From NCBI RefSeq assembly GCF_900114605.1, contig NZ_FOTP01000005.1, positions 1 through 64,000 of the forward strand: a stretch of DNA of 64,000 nt. Direction: 5' to 3'. The notes under the pieces were generated by a model, which had not been told where the DNA came from, ran no database searches, and saw only the letters and a program-made list of their open reading frames with translations. Position 1 is the stretch's first letter. Each line of letters opens with the position of its first letter. This DNA is from Bradyrhizobium sp. NFR13 (lineage in GTDB: Bacteria > Pseudomonadota > Alphaproteobacteria > Rhizobiales > Xanthobacteraceae). This document shows, piece by piece, positions 32,733 through 42,381 of the stretch. A program made the position numbers and the translations under genes.

Positions 32733-33962
32733 ATGAAGATGACCGCGATATTGGCAACGGCGCTGACGACGATGATCGGAGAAGCCGTCGCCCAGGAACG
32801 GCAGACGGCCGCAGTCAAAGCCCCGGCCGATGTCAGACACATCACGCCGGAACTTGCCGACTACACCGAGAAACTGCTGTTCGGACAGGTATGGGAACGT
32901 CCCGGTCTGTCGCACCGCGATCGCAGCGTCGTCACGGTGGCCGCCCTGATCGCCGGCGGAAAGACCGCGCAACTCACGGGGCATCTCAATCGTGCCCTGG
33001 ACAATGGCGTGAAGCCCGGCGAGCTCACCGCGGCCATCACGCATCTGGCATTCTATTCGGGCTGGCCGAATGCCATATCGGCGGTCACCATCGCGAAGGA
33101 TGTGTTCGACAAGCGCGGGATTGCTCAATCCGACCTCGTCGCCGCTGCGGACGAACGGGTCAAGCTGGACGCCAAGAGTGAAGCCCGGCGCGCGGCGTCG
33201 GTGGACCGCGCGGTTGGCACTGTCATCCCGGGACTCGCAACCTATACCAACGATGTCCTGTTCGGCGACCTGTGGCGACGACCCGATCTGTCGCCGCGCG
33301 ACCGCAGTCTGGTGACGATCTCCTCGCTGATCGCGACAGGCGAAGCAGCGCAATTGCCGTTTCATCTGTCGAGAGGCATCGATAACGGGCTGACGAAAAC
33401 CGAAATCTCGGAAACCATCACGCATCTGGCATTCTATGCCGGATGGCCGAAGGCCATGTCGGCAGTGCCGCTCGCGAAAGCGGCGTTCGAGGGCGTCCAA
33501 TCTCCCGCGCCAGCCAGGAAGGCCGAAGGTGAGGTCGAGATTCTCCGGAGCGGTTCGCAGCCGGACAGCGTCGGCGCGCCGGAAAATTTCACTGGCAAGG
33601 TGCGCGTCGGCTCGCGTTTCCAGCGCACAGCTCCTGCGCGCATCAGTGGCGGCATCGTGACCTTCGAGCCGGGTGCCCATACGGCGTGGCACACGCATCC
33701 ATTGGGGCAGACGCTGATCGTCGTCACCGGCGCCGGGCTCGTTCAACATGAAGGCGGCAACATCCAGACCATGAGCGCGGGCGACGTGGTCTGGATTCCT
33801 CCGGGCGTCAAGCACTGGCACGGCGCCTCGGCATCGTCGGGGATGAGCCATATCGCAATTGCCGAGGCTCAGGATGGAAAGTCGGTTGATTGGCTCGAGA
33901 AAGTCACCGACGAGCAATACCGGATGCATCACGGCGCCAGTCAACCGAAAATGAAACCGTAA
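32733..33962 (+). CDS. Exported double carboxymuconolactone-decarboxylase/cupin fusion
   Basis: A 409-residue protein with a signal peptide (cleavage after AVA-Q, about residue 20), then two tandem CMD/AhpD-like domains at about residues 35-125 and 165-250 that align with each other (ERPGLSHRDRSVVTVAALIA / RRPDLSPRDRSLVTISSLIA and ITHLAFYSGWPNA / ITHLAFYAGWPKA), and a C-terminal cupin (HTAWHTHPLGQTLIVVTG, metal ligands; GDVVWIPPGVKHWHG). Neither CMD repeat has the CxxC thiol pair of AhpD, so it is not a peroxidase of that type. Exported CMD-cupin fusions occur near oxidoreductases of aromatic or quinone metabolism; substrate unknown. Confidence 0.87.
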   Translation: MKMTAILATALTTMIGEAVAQERQTAAVKAPADVRHITPELADYTEKLLFGQVWERPGLSHRDRSVVTVAALIAGGKTAQLTGHLNRALDNGVKPGELTAAITHLAFYSGWPNAISAVTIAKDVFDKRGIAQSDLVAAADERVKLDAKSEARRAASVDRAVGTVIPGLATYTNDVLFGDLWRRPDLSPRDRSLVTISSLIATGEAAQLPFHLSRGIDNGLTKTEISETITHLAFYAGWPKAMSAVPLAKAAFEGVQSPAPARKAEGEVEILRSGSQPDSVGAPENFTGKVRVGSRFQRTAPARISGGIVTFEPGAHTAWHTHPLGQTLIVVTGAGLVQHEGGNIQTMSAGDVVWIPPGVKHWHGASASSGMSHIAIAEAQDGKSVDWLEKVTDEQYRMHHGASQPKMKP

Positions 33963-34118
33963 TACGCAATGGTGAAGTGCGGTTTCCTGTCGATCAGTGT
34001 AGCGATCGTGACTTCCGCGGTGTCAAGCCAGCAGAACCGCGCCATTATCATGAGCTATCTCCAGACCCTGACCCCGCCCAATTAGCAATCGCAATATTGA
34101 AACCGATCGGGAGATCCA

Positions 34119-34586
34119 ATGGCCAGACTCAACATCAATGGCAAGTTCCTCGACGTGGATGTCGAAGAGGACACGCCCCTCTTGTGGGTGATCCGCGACC
34201 ATGTCGGTCTCACAGGAACGAAATATGGATGCGGGGTTGGCCAGTGCGGCGCGTGCACGCTGCATGTCGATGGCGTTGCGACGCGCTCCTGCGCGCTGCC
34301 CGTGAGTGCGGTGACCGCGGATCAGAAGATCGTCACCATCGAAGGCCTCGGTGCCGACAAGCCGCATCCCGTGCAGGAGGTGTGGGCCGAACTCGATGTC
34401 GCGCAATGCGGCTACTGCCAGGTCGGCATGATCATGGCGGTGTCGTCGCTGCTCGCACAGAATGCGAAGCCCAGCGAGGACGATATCCGCTCGGAAATCT
34501 CGAACATCTGCCGTTGCGGCACCTATCCGCGGGTGCTGGCCGGCGTGCAACTCGCAGCGCAGCGCATGGCTGCGAACAAGGGCTGA
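34119..34586 (+). CDS. [2Fe-2S] subunit of a molybdenum hydroxylase (IorA-like)
   Basis: The 155-residue electron-transfer subunit carries the plant-type [2Fe-2S] site (C38, C43, C46, C58 in YGCGVGQCGACTLHVDGVA) and the C-terminal second cluster site (C97, C100, C131, C133: CGYC ... CRCG). It matches isoquinoline 1-oxidoreductase alpha-type and aldehyde-dehydrogenase small subunits. It partners the large molybdopterin subunit 14 bp downstream. No FAD subunit is encoded nearby, so electrons probably leave through a cytochrome or quinone, as in IorAB. Confidence 0.93.
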   Translation: MARLNINGKFLDVDVEEDTPLLWVIRDHVGLTGTKYGCGVGQCGACTLHVDGVATRSCALPVSAVTADQKIVTIEGLGADKPHPVQEVWAELDVAQCGYCQVGMIMAVSSLLAQNAKPSEDDIRSEISNICRCGTYPRVLAGVQLAAQRMAANKG

Positions 34587-34599
34587 GGAGATCGTGACA

Positions 34600-36792
34600 A
34601 TGAATACGAAAACTCTTTCCCGCGGCGATGTTGCGCCAAGCAGCGTCTCGCGCCGTAGTTTCCTCGCCGGTGCCGCCGCTGCCTCTTTCGTGCTCGGCTT
34701 CACGATCCCGCCGCGCATGAGCGCAGCGGCGCAAGAGGCGACTGCCGAGGTCAATGCCTGGGTGGTGATCCATCCTGACGACAGCATCCAGATCCGCATC
34801 GCCCGCGCCGAGATGGGGCAGGGGTCGCTGACGGGTCTCGCGCAACTCGTTGCGGAGGAACTCGAATGCGACTGGAGCAAGGTCGGTTTCGATCTCGTGT
34901 CGCCGCATGAGAACCTGAAGCGTGGCAAGGTCTGGCGCGACATGTCCACCGGCGGCTCGCGCGCGATCCGCGGCTCGCAGGAATATGTGCGCACGGCCGG
35001 CGCCGCCGCCCGTTCTATGCTGGTCCAGGCAGCGGCGCAGGGCTGGGGCGTCAAGCCCGAGGAATGCACTGTTGCCAAGGGCGTCATCACCCATGCGGCA
35101 AGCAAGCGCAGCACGACCTATGGGGCTGTCGCCGCCGCGGCGAACAAGATCGCGCCACCCGCGCAGGTCCAGCTCAAGGATCCCAGGACATGGACTATCG
35201 CCGGACAGCCGCTGAAGCGGCTGGACACGCGCGACAAGCTGAACGGTTCACTGGTCTATGGCATGGATATCCGGCTGCCCGGCATGCTGGTGGCGATCCC
35301 GAAGGCGTGTCCCGTGCATGGTGGCAAGCTGAAGAGCTTTGATGCTGCCGCGGTATCCAAGATGCACGGTGTGAAGCATGTGCTGCGCGTCGACGATGAA
35401 ACCGTCGCCGTGGTCGCCGATACATTCTGGCGCGCCAAAACCGCACTCGACGCATTGCCGGTGGTGTGGGACGAAGGGGACAATGCGAAGGTTTCAAGCG
35501 AGACGATCGCCGCGAAGTTACGCGACGGGCTTTCTGCCGAGACGAACTTCGTCGGCAACAAGACGGGCGACGCGAAAGTCGTGCTTGCCAAGGCAAGCCG
35601 CGTCATCGAGGCGGATTACAGCTTCCCGTACCAGAACCACGCCCCGATGGAGGTGATGTCGGCCACCATCCGCTGGACGCCTGAACGCTGTGAGATGTGG
35701 GGCCCCACCCAGGTCGCCGAAGCGGCGCTCGAAGCCGTGGCTGCTGCATCTGGCCTGCCGATCGAGTCCTGCGTGGTTCATCCGATGCGGATCGGCGGCA
35801 GCTTCGGCCGACGCCTTGTCACCGACTATGTGCGGATAGCTGTGCTGATCGCCAAGCAGATCCCCGACGTGCCCGTGAAGATGATGTGGACGCGTGAGGA
35901 AGACATGGTGCAGGGCCGCTTCCACCCGGTCACCCAGTGCCGCATGCGCGCGGCGCTCGATCAGGCGGGGAATGTCGAAGCACTTCATATGCGCATCTCC
36001 GGTCAGTCGATCATGGCCTATATGCGCCCGTCGGTCATGACGGCGAATGGCGATCCCATCGCATTTCAGGGCCTGATGCCGGGCGGTGCCGAAATGGCGA
36101 TCGGCTACACATTCCCGAATCTTCTGATCGATCATGCGATGTACAATCCGCATGTACGGCCCGGCGCCTGGCGCGGAGTGAACTTGAACCAGAACGCCGT
36201 CTATCTCGAATGCTTCGTCGATGAACTGGCCCACGCCACCGGCCAGGACCCGCTGGCGTTCCGGCGCAAGCTGATGGCCAATCACCCGAAGCATCTCGCG
36301 GTGCTGGAAGCGGCCGCGAAGGGCATCGGCTGGGACAGCAAGCCGCCGGCGGGCGTTTATCGCGGCCTCGCCCAGGTGATGGGCTTTGGCAGCTATGTCG
36401 CTGCCGCGGCGGAAGTCTCGGTAACCAAGGGGCGCCTCAGGATCCACCGTATTGTTGCAGCTACGGATCCAGGCCACGTTGTCAATCCGCAGCAGATCGA
36501 GGCGCAGATCGCGGGCTCTTTTGTCTATGGTCTCTCAGCCATGCTGTATGGCGAGTGTACCGTGAAGGACGGCCGGATCGAGCAGGAGAACTTCGACAGC
36601 TACAACGTGATGCGGCTCGACGAGATGCCGGAGGTGAAAGTGATCACGGTGCCGTCGGGGGGCTTCTGGGGTGGTGTCGGCGAGCCGACGATCGCGGTCG
36701 CCGCACCCGCGGTGCTGAATGCCGTCTTCGCAGCGACCGGCAAGCGGGTCCGGAATCTGCCGCTCAAGAATATCGACCTCGGAACGAGCTGA
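34600..36792 (+). CDS. Molybdopterin-binding subunit of a molybdenum hydroxylase (IorB-like)
   Basis: A 730-residue catalytic subunit with a twin-arginine-type signal (SRRSFLAGAAAASFVLGF) and the xanthine-oxidase-family Mo domains: EMGQGSLTGLAQLVAEEL early, then RIGGSFGRRLVTDY and the late GGFWGGVGEPTIAVAAPAVLNA with the catalytic glutamate. Start ATG 34600 follows GAGGAG. Members oxidise aldehydes or hydroxylate N-heterocycles; the substrate is open. A Tat signal implies the complex works in the periplasm. The iorA-iorB order and the spacing of 14 bp indicate one operon. Confidence 0.9.
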   Translation: MNTKTLSRGDVAPSSVSRRSFLAGAAAASFVLGFTIPPRMSAAAQEATAEVNAWVVIHPDDSIQIRIARAEMGQGSLTGLAQLVAEELECDWSKVGFDLVSPHENLKRGKVWRDMSTGGSRAIRGSQEYVRTAGAAARSMLVQAAAQGWGVKPEECTVAKGVITHAASKRSTTYGAVAAAANKIAPPAQVQLKDPRTWTIAGQPLKRLDTRDKLNGSLVYGMDIRLPGMLVAIPKACPVHGGKLKSFDAAAVSKMHGVKHVLRVDDETVAVVADTFWRAKTALDALPVVWDEGDNAKVSSETIAAKLRDGLSAETNFVGNKTGDAKVVLAKASRVIEADYSFPYQNHAPMEVMSATIRWTPERCEMWGPTQVAEAALEAVAAASGLPIESCVVHPMRIGGSFGRRLVTDYVRIAVLIAKQIPDVPVKMMWTREEDMVQGRFHPVTQCRMRAALDQAGNVEALHMRISGQSIMAYMRPSVMTANGDPIAFQGLMPGGAEMAIGYTFPNLLIDHAMYNPHVRPGAWRGVNLNQNAVYLECFVDELAHATGQDPLAFRRKLMANHPKHLAVLEAAAKGIGWDSKPPAGVYRGLAQVMGFGSYVAAAAEVSVTKGRLRIHRIVAATDPGHVVNPQQIEAQIAGSFVYGLSAMLYGECTVKDGRIEQENFDSYNVMRLDEMPEVKVITVPSGGFWGGVGEPTIAVAAPAVLNAVFAATGKRVRNLPLKNIDLGTS

Positions 36793-36848
36793 CAGGGGCA
36801 GTCGGTCGTCGAGAATCCGAAGAATATCAAGATCGTCGAGGTCGAAGC

Positions 36849-36875
36849 CCGGCAGCGTGGTGCGTGCGCTGCCGG
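36849..36875. terminator. Hairpin between convergent genes
   Basis: CCGGCAGCG (36849-36857) pairs with CGCTGCCGG (36867-36875) between the stop of the IorB-like gene and the stop of the reverse-strand SDR gene. No T-run follows on either strand, so it may act only as an mRNA 3' boundary. Confidence 0.4.
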
Positions 36876-36899
36876 ACGTCGATCTCGGACAGAGATCGC

Positions 36900-37646
36900 T
36901 CAGCTATAGAAGATACCGCCATCCACGTTGAGGGCCTGGCCCGTCACGAAGGCGGAATCATCCGAGGCGAAGAATGCGACGGGGCCGACGACATCTTCCG
37001 GCTCGCCGAGCCGATGCAGGTCGGTGATCTTCTCGAAATAGGTGACCCGCTCGGGATCGCGCAGGTTGTTGCGGCCCATCTCGGTGAGGATGATGCCGGG
37101 GCATACGGCATTCACCGTGATGCCGTGGCCACCGAATTCCATCGACGACACCCGTGTGAAGCCGACCACGGCGGATTTCGACGCGGCATAGTGCGATTGG
37201 CCGGGGCCGCCGGTGCGCGCGGCCAGCGAGGCGATGTTGACGATGCGCCCGTATTTGCGCTCCTTCATATGGACAACCATCGCCTGGGTCATCTGGAACA
37301 CACCGCGGACGTTCACGGCGAAGGTCTGGTCCCAGTGTTCGGGCGTGGTCTCGTCGATTGTCGCGAGACGCAGGATGCCGGCATTGTTGACGAGAACATC
37401 GACATGGCCGAGACCCGCGACCGCCTCAGCAACCGAGCGCTGGCAATCCTCGAGCTTGCTGACATCGGCCAGAACCGGAATGCACTTGGTCCCGAGCTTC
37501 TTCACATCCGTGACAGTCTCCAGCAGCGTGCTCTCCTGCGCTGCGATGTCGGTCAGAGCGAGATTGTAGCCGCGCTTGGCGAGGCCAAGGGCGATGGCGC
37601 GTCCGATTCCGCGGCTGGCGCCGGTGACGATGGCATGTCTGGTCAT
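36900..37646 (-). CDS. Short-chain dehydrogenase/reductase (FabG-like)
   Basis: A 248-residue classical SDR: TGASRGIGRA cofactor motif, LVNNAG, SLAARTG with the catalytic serine position, YAASK catalytic pair, and the C-terminal VTGQALNVDGG of 3-oxoacyl-reductase/glucose-dehydrogenase-like enzymes. Last gene of the seven-gene leftward operon, 51 bp after the PfkB kinase gene. In a sugar-like degradation path it would oxidise a hydroxyl to a keto group before kinase and aldolase steps, but this order is inference. Confidence 0.9.
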   Translation of the reverse strand: MTRHAIVTGASRGIGRAIALGLAKRGYNLALTDIAAQESTLLETVTDVKKLGTKCIPVLADVSKLEDCQRSVAEAVAGLGHVDVLVNNAGILRLATIDETTPEHWDQTFAVNVRGVFQMTQAMVVHMKERKYGRIVNIASLAARTGGPGQSHYAASKSAVVGFTRVSSMEFGGHGITVNAVCPGIILTEMGRNNLRDPERVTYFEKITDLHRLGEPEDVVGPVAFFASDDSAFVTGQALNVDGGIFYS

Positions 37647-37697
37647 GGGATTTTCCTCGAGACGTTTCTGATACAGTAAAAGCTGTGGTTCAGCGGA

Positions 37698-38657
37698 TCA
37701 GGCGCGTGCGCCGCGGACGGGCAGTGAGTTCATCGCCTTGACCGTCTCCTCGAAGGACACGAGATTGGCGCCGGAGCCGAGCCCCGTCGCGACGGTGGCG
37801 GCCGTGGCTGTCGCGAGTTTTGCGCAGTCCAGCAGATCCCAGTCACGGACGAGACCGGCGATGAAGCCGCCGGTATAGGAATCGCCACAGCCGGAAGTGT
37901 CGCGCACCGTCACCTCGAAAGCCGGCACCGTGAACTGCCGCCCGTCGCGCGTCATGACGAAAGAGCCGTGCTCGCCGAGCGAGATCGCGCAGGCACCGGC
38001 GCCCTTGCCGATGAAATATTGCGCGCAGGCCGCCGGGTCGTCGGTGCCGACCAGCGCGTGGGTCTCGTCGATGCTCGGCATGAAGAAGTCTGTGTAGGGC
38101 ATCAGCGGCTCGACCAGCTTCAACGTCTCGGCGCGTGCCTGGATCAGATCGACGGTGGTGATGCAGCCGGCCGCCTTGGCATCGCGCAGCAGTGCGATCG
38201 TCGGCTCGCCGTCCATCGCCAGCAGCGAGCCGACGCCGCCAAGATGCAGCACCTTGCTGCGGCAGGCGGCCTTCTGCGCCTCGGGCGAAATCTTCCAGCG
38301 CGCCGAGGCGCCGCGCGCATGCAGCACCGGGCGTGAGCCGTCGGGGCGGATCGGCAGGATGGTGGCGGAGGTCGGCGCGCCGGCCATCCGCTCCATTACC
38401 GAAATATCGATGCCCTCGCGCTCCATTGCATTCAGCACCCAGTCGGCCTTCTCGTCGGCGCCGACCGCGCCGACGGCGAGCGCCTTCAGTCCGAGGCGCG
38501 CGCAGGGCACCACGGTGCCGCCCGCAGTGCCGGCGACCGTGAGCTTGATTTCGTCGATCAGCGCGCGACCGCCGCCGGCCGGGATTTCAGTGACGGGGAC
38601 GCCGAGGATGTCCAGGATGTAGGTGCCGCAGACACTGACGTCGTGGGGATGGGCCAT
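37698..38657 (-). CDS. PfkB-family carbohydrate kinase
   Basis: A 319-residue ribokinase/PfkB-type kinase. N-terminal strand VSVCGTYILDILGVPV, GGGRALIDEIKLTVAGTAGG (the lid and first conserved GG), and the ATP-site signature DTSGCGDSYTGGFIAGL with the catalytic aspartate in the GCGDS loop. It phosphorylates a sugar, sugar acid or nucleoside-like hydroxyl. Gap of 33 bp to the class II aldolase upstream in the operon, the usual kinase-then-aldolase pairing in pentose or tetronate catabolism. No specific substrate can be named. Confidence 0.9.
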   Translation of the reverse strand: MAHPHDVSVCGTYILDILGVPVTEIPAGGGRALIDEIKLTVAGTAGGTVVPCARLGLKALAVGAVGADEKADWVLNAMEREGIDISVMERMAGAPTSATILPIRPDGSRPVLHARGASARWKISPEAQKAACRSKVLHLGGVGSLLAMDGEPTIALLRDAKAAGCITTVDLIQARAETLKLVEPLMPYTDFFMPSIDETHALVGTDDPAACAQYFIGKGAGACAISLGEHGSFVMTRDGRQFTVPAFEVTVRDTSGCGDSYTGGFIAGLVRDWDLLDCAKLATATAATVATGLGSGANLVSFEETVKAMNSLPVRGARA

Positions 38658-38690
38658 ATGGCAAGTCTCGCAATTGTTAGGGCTGGTTTG

Positions 38691-39377
38691 TTAGGTCGAG
38701 GTTTTCGGCGTGCCGTCGCTGTCGCGCAGGCCGTATTGTCCCCATCGCTTCAGGATACTGTCGATCTCGGCATCCGGCAGCAGCGGCGGCGTGCCGAGTT
38801 GCAGACAGCCGTGATACTGTTTGGCGAGTACCTCGACCTCCACCGCAAGCCACATCGCCTTGCGGAGATTGGGGCCGATAGCGATCAGCCCGTGATGGGC
38901 GAGCAGGCAGGCGCGGCGATAGCGCAGCGCCTCCAGTGCCGCTTGCGACAATTCCGCGGTGCCATACTGGGCATAGGGCGCGCAGGGGATGTCGTTGCCG
39001 CCGGCCGCCGCGATCATGTAGTGGATCGCGGGAATGGTGCGGTTCATGATCGCGATGATCGTGCAGAAGATCGGATGCGCGTGCACGACGGCATTCGTCT
39101 CCGGCTTGGCCTTGAGGATGTCGAGGTGAAAACGCCACTCTGTCGAGGGCACGCGGCCTGCCGGTGCCGTCCACGAGCCGTCCCACTTCATCGCGACGAT
39201 GTCTTCCGGCCGCATCGTGTCATAGGGAACGCCGGATGGCGTCAGCAGGATGCCGTCCTCGGTGCGGACGCTGATATTGCCGGACGTGCCCTGATTGATG
39301 CCAGCAGCCGACATTTCGCGGCAGGCATCAATGATGGCCTGCCGGGTTGCGACGTCTGCGGCGCTTGGATGCGTCAT
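38691..39377 (-). CDS. Class II aldolase/adducin-family protein
   Basis: The 228-residue product has the L-fuculose-phosphate-aldolase-type fold: NQGTSGNISVR near the N terminus, VVHAHPIFCTIIA with the two zinc-ligand histidines, and LLAHHGLIAIGP with a third. The domain is complete. ATG 39377 with AGGAA upstream is preferred over a longer open frame. It probably cleaves the phosphorylated product of the neighbouring kinase to a three-carbon unit and an aldehyde. Confidence 0.88.
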   Translation of the reverse strand: MTHPSAADVATRQAIIDACREMSAAGINQGTSGNISVRTEDGILLTPSGVPYDTMRPEDIVAMKWDGSWTAPAGRVPSTEWRFHLDILKAKPETNAVVHAHPIFCTIIAIMNRTIPAIHYMIAAAGGNDIPCAPYAQYGTAELSQAALEALRYRRACLLAHHGLIAIGPNLRKAMWLAVEVEVLAKQYHGCLQLGTPPLLPDAEIDSILKRWGQYGLRDSDGTPKTST

Positions 39378-39450
39378 GGCGTGTTCCTCGAAAATGGTCG
39401 AGCGGCTCTTACCGGCCGCTGCGGGTGGTCGCGATATCGGATGGGGCGTG

Positions 39451-40020
39451 TTAGCGCCCCATCGAAAAGAACTCGTCGTTCGGCCGCATGCTGGTGACAT
39501 TCGCCAACCGGTTCGACATGCCGAAGAAGGCGGCGATGGCGGCGATATCCCAGACGTCGTCCTCCGTGAAGCCATGGCCTGCCAGCGTCTCGATATCGGC
39601 ATCGCCGACTTCGTAAGCCTGCATCGAGACCTTCATGGCGAAATCGAGCATCGCGCGCTGCCGCGGCGTGATGTCGGCCTTGCGATAATTCACGGCGATC
39701 TGGTCGGCAATCAGCGGGTTCTTGGCGCGGATGCGCAGGATGGCGCCGTGCGCCACCACGCAATACTGGCACTGGTTGGCATTGCTGGTGGCCACCACGA
39801 TCATCTCGCGCTCGGCCTTGGTGATCGGGCCCGGCTTGTCCATCAGTGCGTCATGATAGGCGAAGAAGGCGCGGAATTCGTCCGGCCGATGCGCCAGCGT
39901 CAGGAACACGTTGGGTACGAAGCCGGACTTTTCCTGCACTGCGAGGATGCGCGTGCGGATGTCCTCCGGCAGGCTGGAGATTTCGGGGACGGGGAAGCGG
40001 CTGATGGCGGGCTTGGTCAT
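39451..40020 (-). CDS. AhpD-like carboxymuconolactone-decarboxylase-family protein with CxxC
   Basis: A 189-residue peroxidase-related protein. Residues 84-91 read CQYCVVAH, the AhpD redox motif CxxC with a histidine four residues on, supplying a thiol-based peroxidase or disulfide centre. It sits 15 bp after the molybdoenzyme and 73 bp before the aldolase gene and is probably cotranscribed. Could detoxify peroxides formed by pathway oxidases, or protect the neighbouring redox enzyme; both are guesses. Confidence 0.87.
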   Translation of the reverse strand: MTKPAISRFPVPEISSLPEDIRTRILAVQEKSGFVPNVFLTLAHRPDEFRAFFAYHDALMDKPGPITKAEREMIVVATSNANQCQYCVVAHGAILRIRAKNPLIADQIAVNYRKADITPRQRAMLDFAMKVSMQAYEVGDADIETLAGHGFTEDDVWDIAAIAAFFGMSNRLANVTSMRPNDEFFSMGR

Positions 40021-40035
40021 GATCTCTGTTTCCTC

Positions 40036-42348
40036 TCAGGCGGTCGCGAGTGCAACCAGTCTGTCCTGGTATTCTTCAAAAGCGTCGCGTTGATCTGCAA
40101 TATGGGGTTCGGCGCGAACCAGGCATGTATGCGCTGAGCAGCCCTGGCCGAATTGCGAGGTGCCGATGTCGAGCGTCAGCACGTTCGGATTGCCGGCGAC
40201 TTCGAGTCCGGTCTCGGCGCGCGGGGTGAACCAGGCGCCAGTCGGCAGCACCAGCACGCCGGAGCGCACGCTGTCGGTGACATCGGCGGTGGCGAGACAG
40301 GCGCCGCGTGCATTCCAGATGCGGATGGTCTGTCCGTCGCTGATGCCGCGCGCCGCGGCGTCGTCGGGATGCAGCCGGGCCTGTTCGCGGCCGTTGCGCT
40401 TGTTGGCCACGCTGGCGACGCCGGTTTCGATCTGGCTGTGCAGCCGGCCGGCCGGCTGATGCGAGATCATATGCAAGTCGGAGGCATCGCTGCCGTTGCC
40501 GAGCCATTCCGCCGGCTCAACCCAGGCCGGATGTGACGGACAATCGGCATAACCGAGCCGGGCGAGGGTCTCGCTGCCGAGCACGATCTTGCCGCTTTCG
40601 GTCTTCAGCGCATGCGCCTCGGGATCGATGCGGAAATCGGCCAGGAAAGTATGGTCGTCGCGCACCGGGCAGCGCGCGTAGCCGTCCTGCCAGAATGTCT
40701 CGAAGTCGGGCATGTCGAAGCCGAGTCGCTCGGCGGCGTCCTTGCGGCTCTCCTCATAGAGATAGCGCACCCAGCCCAATTCGTCGCGGCCTTCGTTGAA
40801 GCGATCGGCAACGCCGAGCTTGCCGGCGATGCGGTCGAAAATCTCGAAGTCGGGCAGCGAGTCTCCGACCGGCTTGATGGCCTGTTTCATCGCGACGATG
40901 AAGTCGGAGCGCCTGTTGCCGGCGAGGTCGTTGCGTTCGATCGATGTGGTCGCCGGCAGCACGATATCGGCGCGTTGCGCCGTTGCGGTGAACATCGGAT
41001 CCTGGACGATGATGGTCTCGGGCCGCGTCCAGGCTTCGGACAGCCGGTTGAGATCCTGATGGTGGTGATAGGGATTGCCGCCGGCCCAGTAGACCAACCT
41101 TGTGTCCGGATAGGTTAGCGTCTCGCCCTCATAGGTGAAACTCGCGCCGGGATTGAGCAGCATGTCGCTGATGCGCGCGACCGGGATGAAGCTGTCGATC
41201 GGGCGCGTCAGTTGCGAGATGGCCGGTGATTTGCCGAGATTGAAGGGCGAGCCGACGCCGCCGAGCGAGGCGTAGCCGTAGCCGACACCGCCGCCCGGCA
41301 GCCCGATCTGGCCGACGATGGAGGCGAGGCCGAGCGCTGCCCAGAATGGCTGTTCGCCATGATGCGCGCGCTGCAGGCTCCAGCTCACGGTCAGCATGCT
41401 GCGGGTATCGACGAGGCGCCGCGCCAGCTGGCGGATGCCCTCGGCATCGAGCCCGCAAATCTCCGCGGCCCAGGCTGCATCCTTGCGGACGCCATCGGAC
41501 GAGCCGTCAAGATAGCCGAGCAGTTGCTCGGCGCCGCTGGTGCAGCGATCAAGGAAATCCCGATCGTGCCGGCCTGCCTTCACGATCTCGCCGGCGAGGC
41601 CCAGCATCAGCGCGGTGTCAGTGTTCGGGCGGATCGGCCACCATTCGGCATCGACCCAATCGGGCATATCGTCCTTCAGCGGCGAGACGTGAACGATGCG
41701 GATGCCGCGCGCGGCGATTTTCCTGAGATAGGATTCGAGGCGGTGGGCGCCGATGCCGCCTGCTTCGGTCTGCGCGGTGCGCGGCGACAGCGCGCCGAAC
41801 ACCACCAGCGTCTCGGTGTGTGCAGCTATGGTGTCGAGCGTATTGGCCCGGCCGTCGCAGGCATCCGAGCTTCCCAGCGTATGGCGCAGGATCACCGGGC
41901 CGGCAGCAATGGAATATGTATCCACATGCCGGGTAAAGCCGCCGACCAGATTGAGCATGCGCTTGAGCAAAGACGACGCATGATGCAGGCGGCCCGAATT
42001 GGTCCAGCCATAGGAGCCCGCGAAGATCGACGCATTGCCATGGGTGCTGGAGACGCGGTGGATTTCGTCGGCCACCAGCGTGGTCGCCTCATCCCAGCTG
42101 ACGGGCACGAACTTCTCCGCGCCGCGCTTGCGCCGATCGCTGCGCTCGCGCTTGTTGAGCCAGCCGGAGCGCACCATGGGGCGCAGAATGCGGCGTTCGG
42201 GATTGGCCCATTCCGGCACCGAATGAATGATTGGCGAGGGGGCGGGATCATGGGCGAACGGCTCGACGCCCACGATCTGTTCGTCCTGCACGAGCAGCGT
42301 ATAGGCGCCCCAGTGGCTGCAATGCGGGATTCGCTTGATCTCACTCAC
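40036..42348 (-). CDS. Molybdopterin oxidoreductase, DMSO-reductase family (BisC/TorA-like)
   Basis: A 770-residue enzyme without signal peptide and without an N-terminal [4Fe-4S] cysteine motif, as in biotin sulfoxide reductase BisC. The pattern SYGWTNSGRLHHASSLLKRM, then TYSIAAG with S146 at the position of the molybdenum-ligating serine of DMSO/TMAO reductases, and the C-terminal molydop_binding domain (DLHMISHQPAGRLHSQIETG, HPDDAAARGISDG) are clear. Expected to be cytoplasmic and to reduce an S- or N-oxide, or to catalyse a related oxygen transfer. Its location in the middle of a CoA-transferase/kinase/aldolase operon is unusual. Confidence 0.9.
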   Translation of the reverse strand: MSEIKRIPHCSHWGAYTLLVQDEQIVGVEPFAHDPAPSPIIHSVPEWANPERRILRPMVRSGWLNKRERSDRRKRGAEKFVPVSWDEATTLVADEIHRVSSTHGNASIFAGSYGWTNSGRLHHASSLLKRMLNLVGGFTRHVDTYSIAAGPVILRHTLGSSDACDGRANTLDTIAAHTETLVVFGALSPRTAQTEAGGIGAHRLESYLRKIAARGIRIVHVSPLKDDMPDWVDAEWWPIRPNTDTALMLGLAGEIVKAGRHDRDFLDRCTSGAEQLLGYLDGSSDGVRKDAAWAAEICGLDAEGIRQLARRLVDTRSMLTVSWSLQRAHHGEQPFWAALGLASIVGQIGLPGGGVGYGYASLGGVGSPFNLGKSPAISQLTRPIDSFIPVARISDMLLNPGASFTYEGETLTYPDTRLVYWAGGNPYHHHQDLNRLSEAWTRPETIIVQDPMFTATAQRADIVLPATTSIERNDLAGNRRSDFIVAMKQAIKPVGDSLPDFEIFDRIAGKLGVADRFNEGRDELGWVRYLYEESRKDAAERLGFDMPDFETFWQDGYARCPVRDDHTFLADFRIDPEAHALKTESGKIVLGSETLARLGYADCPSHPAWVEPAEWLGNGSDASDLHMISHQPAGRLHSQIETGVASVANKRNGREQARLHPDDAAARGISDGQTIRIWNARGACLATADVTDSVRSGVLVLPTGAWFTPRAETGLEVAGNPNVLTLDIGTSQFGQGCSAHTCLVRAEPHIADQRDAFEEYQDRLVALATA

Positions 42349-42381
42349 GCATCGTCTCCGTGTCGTTGCTCACCGGTCCTG

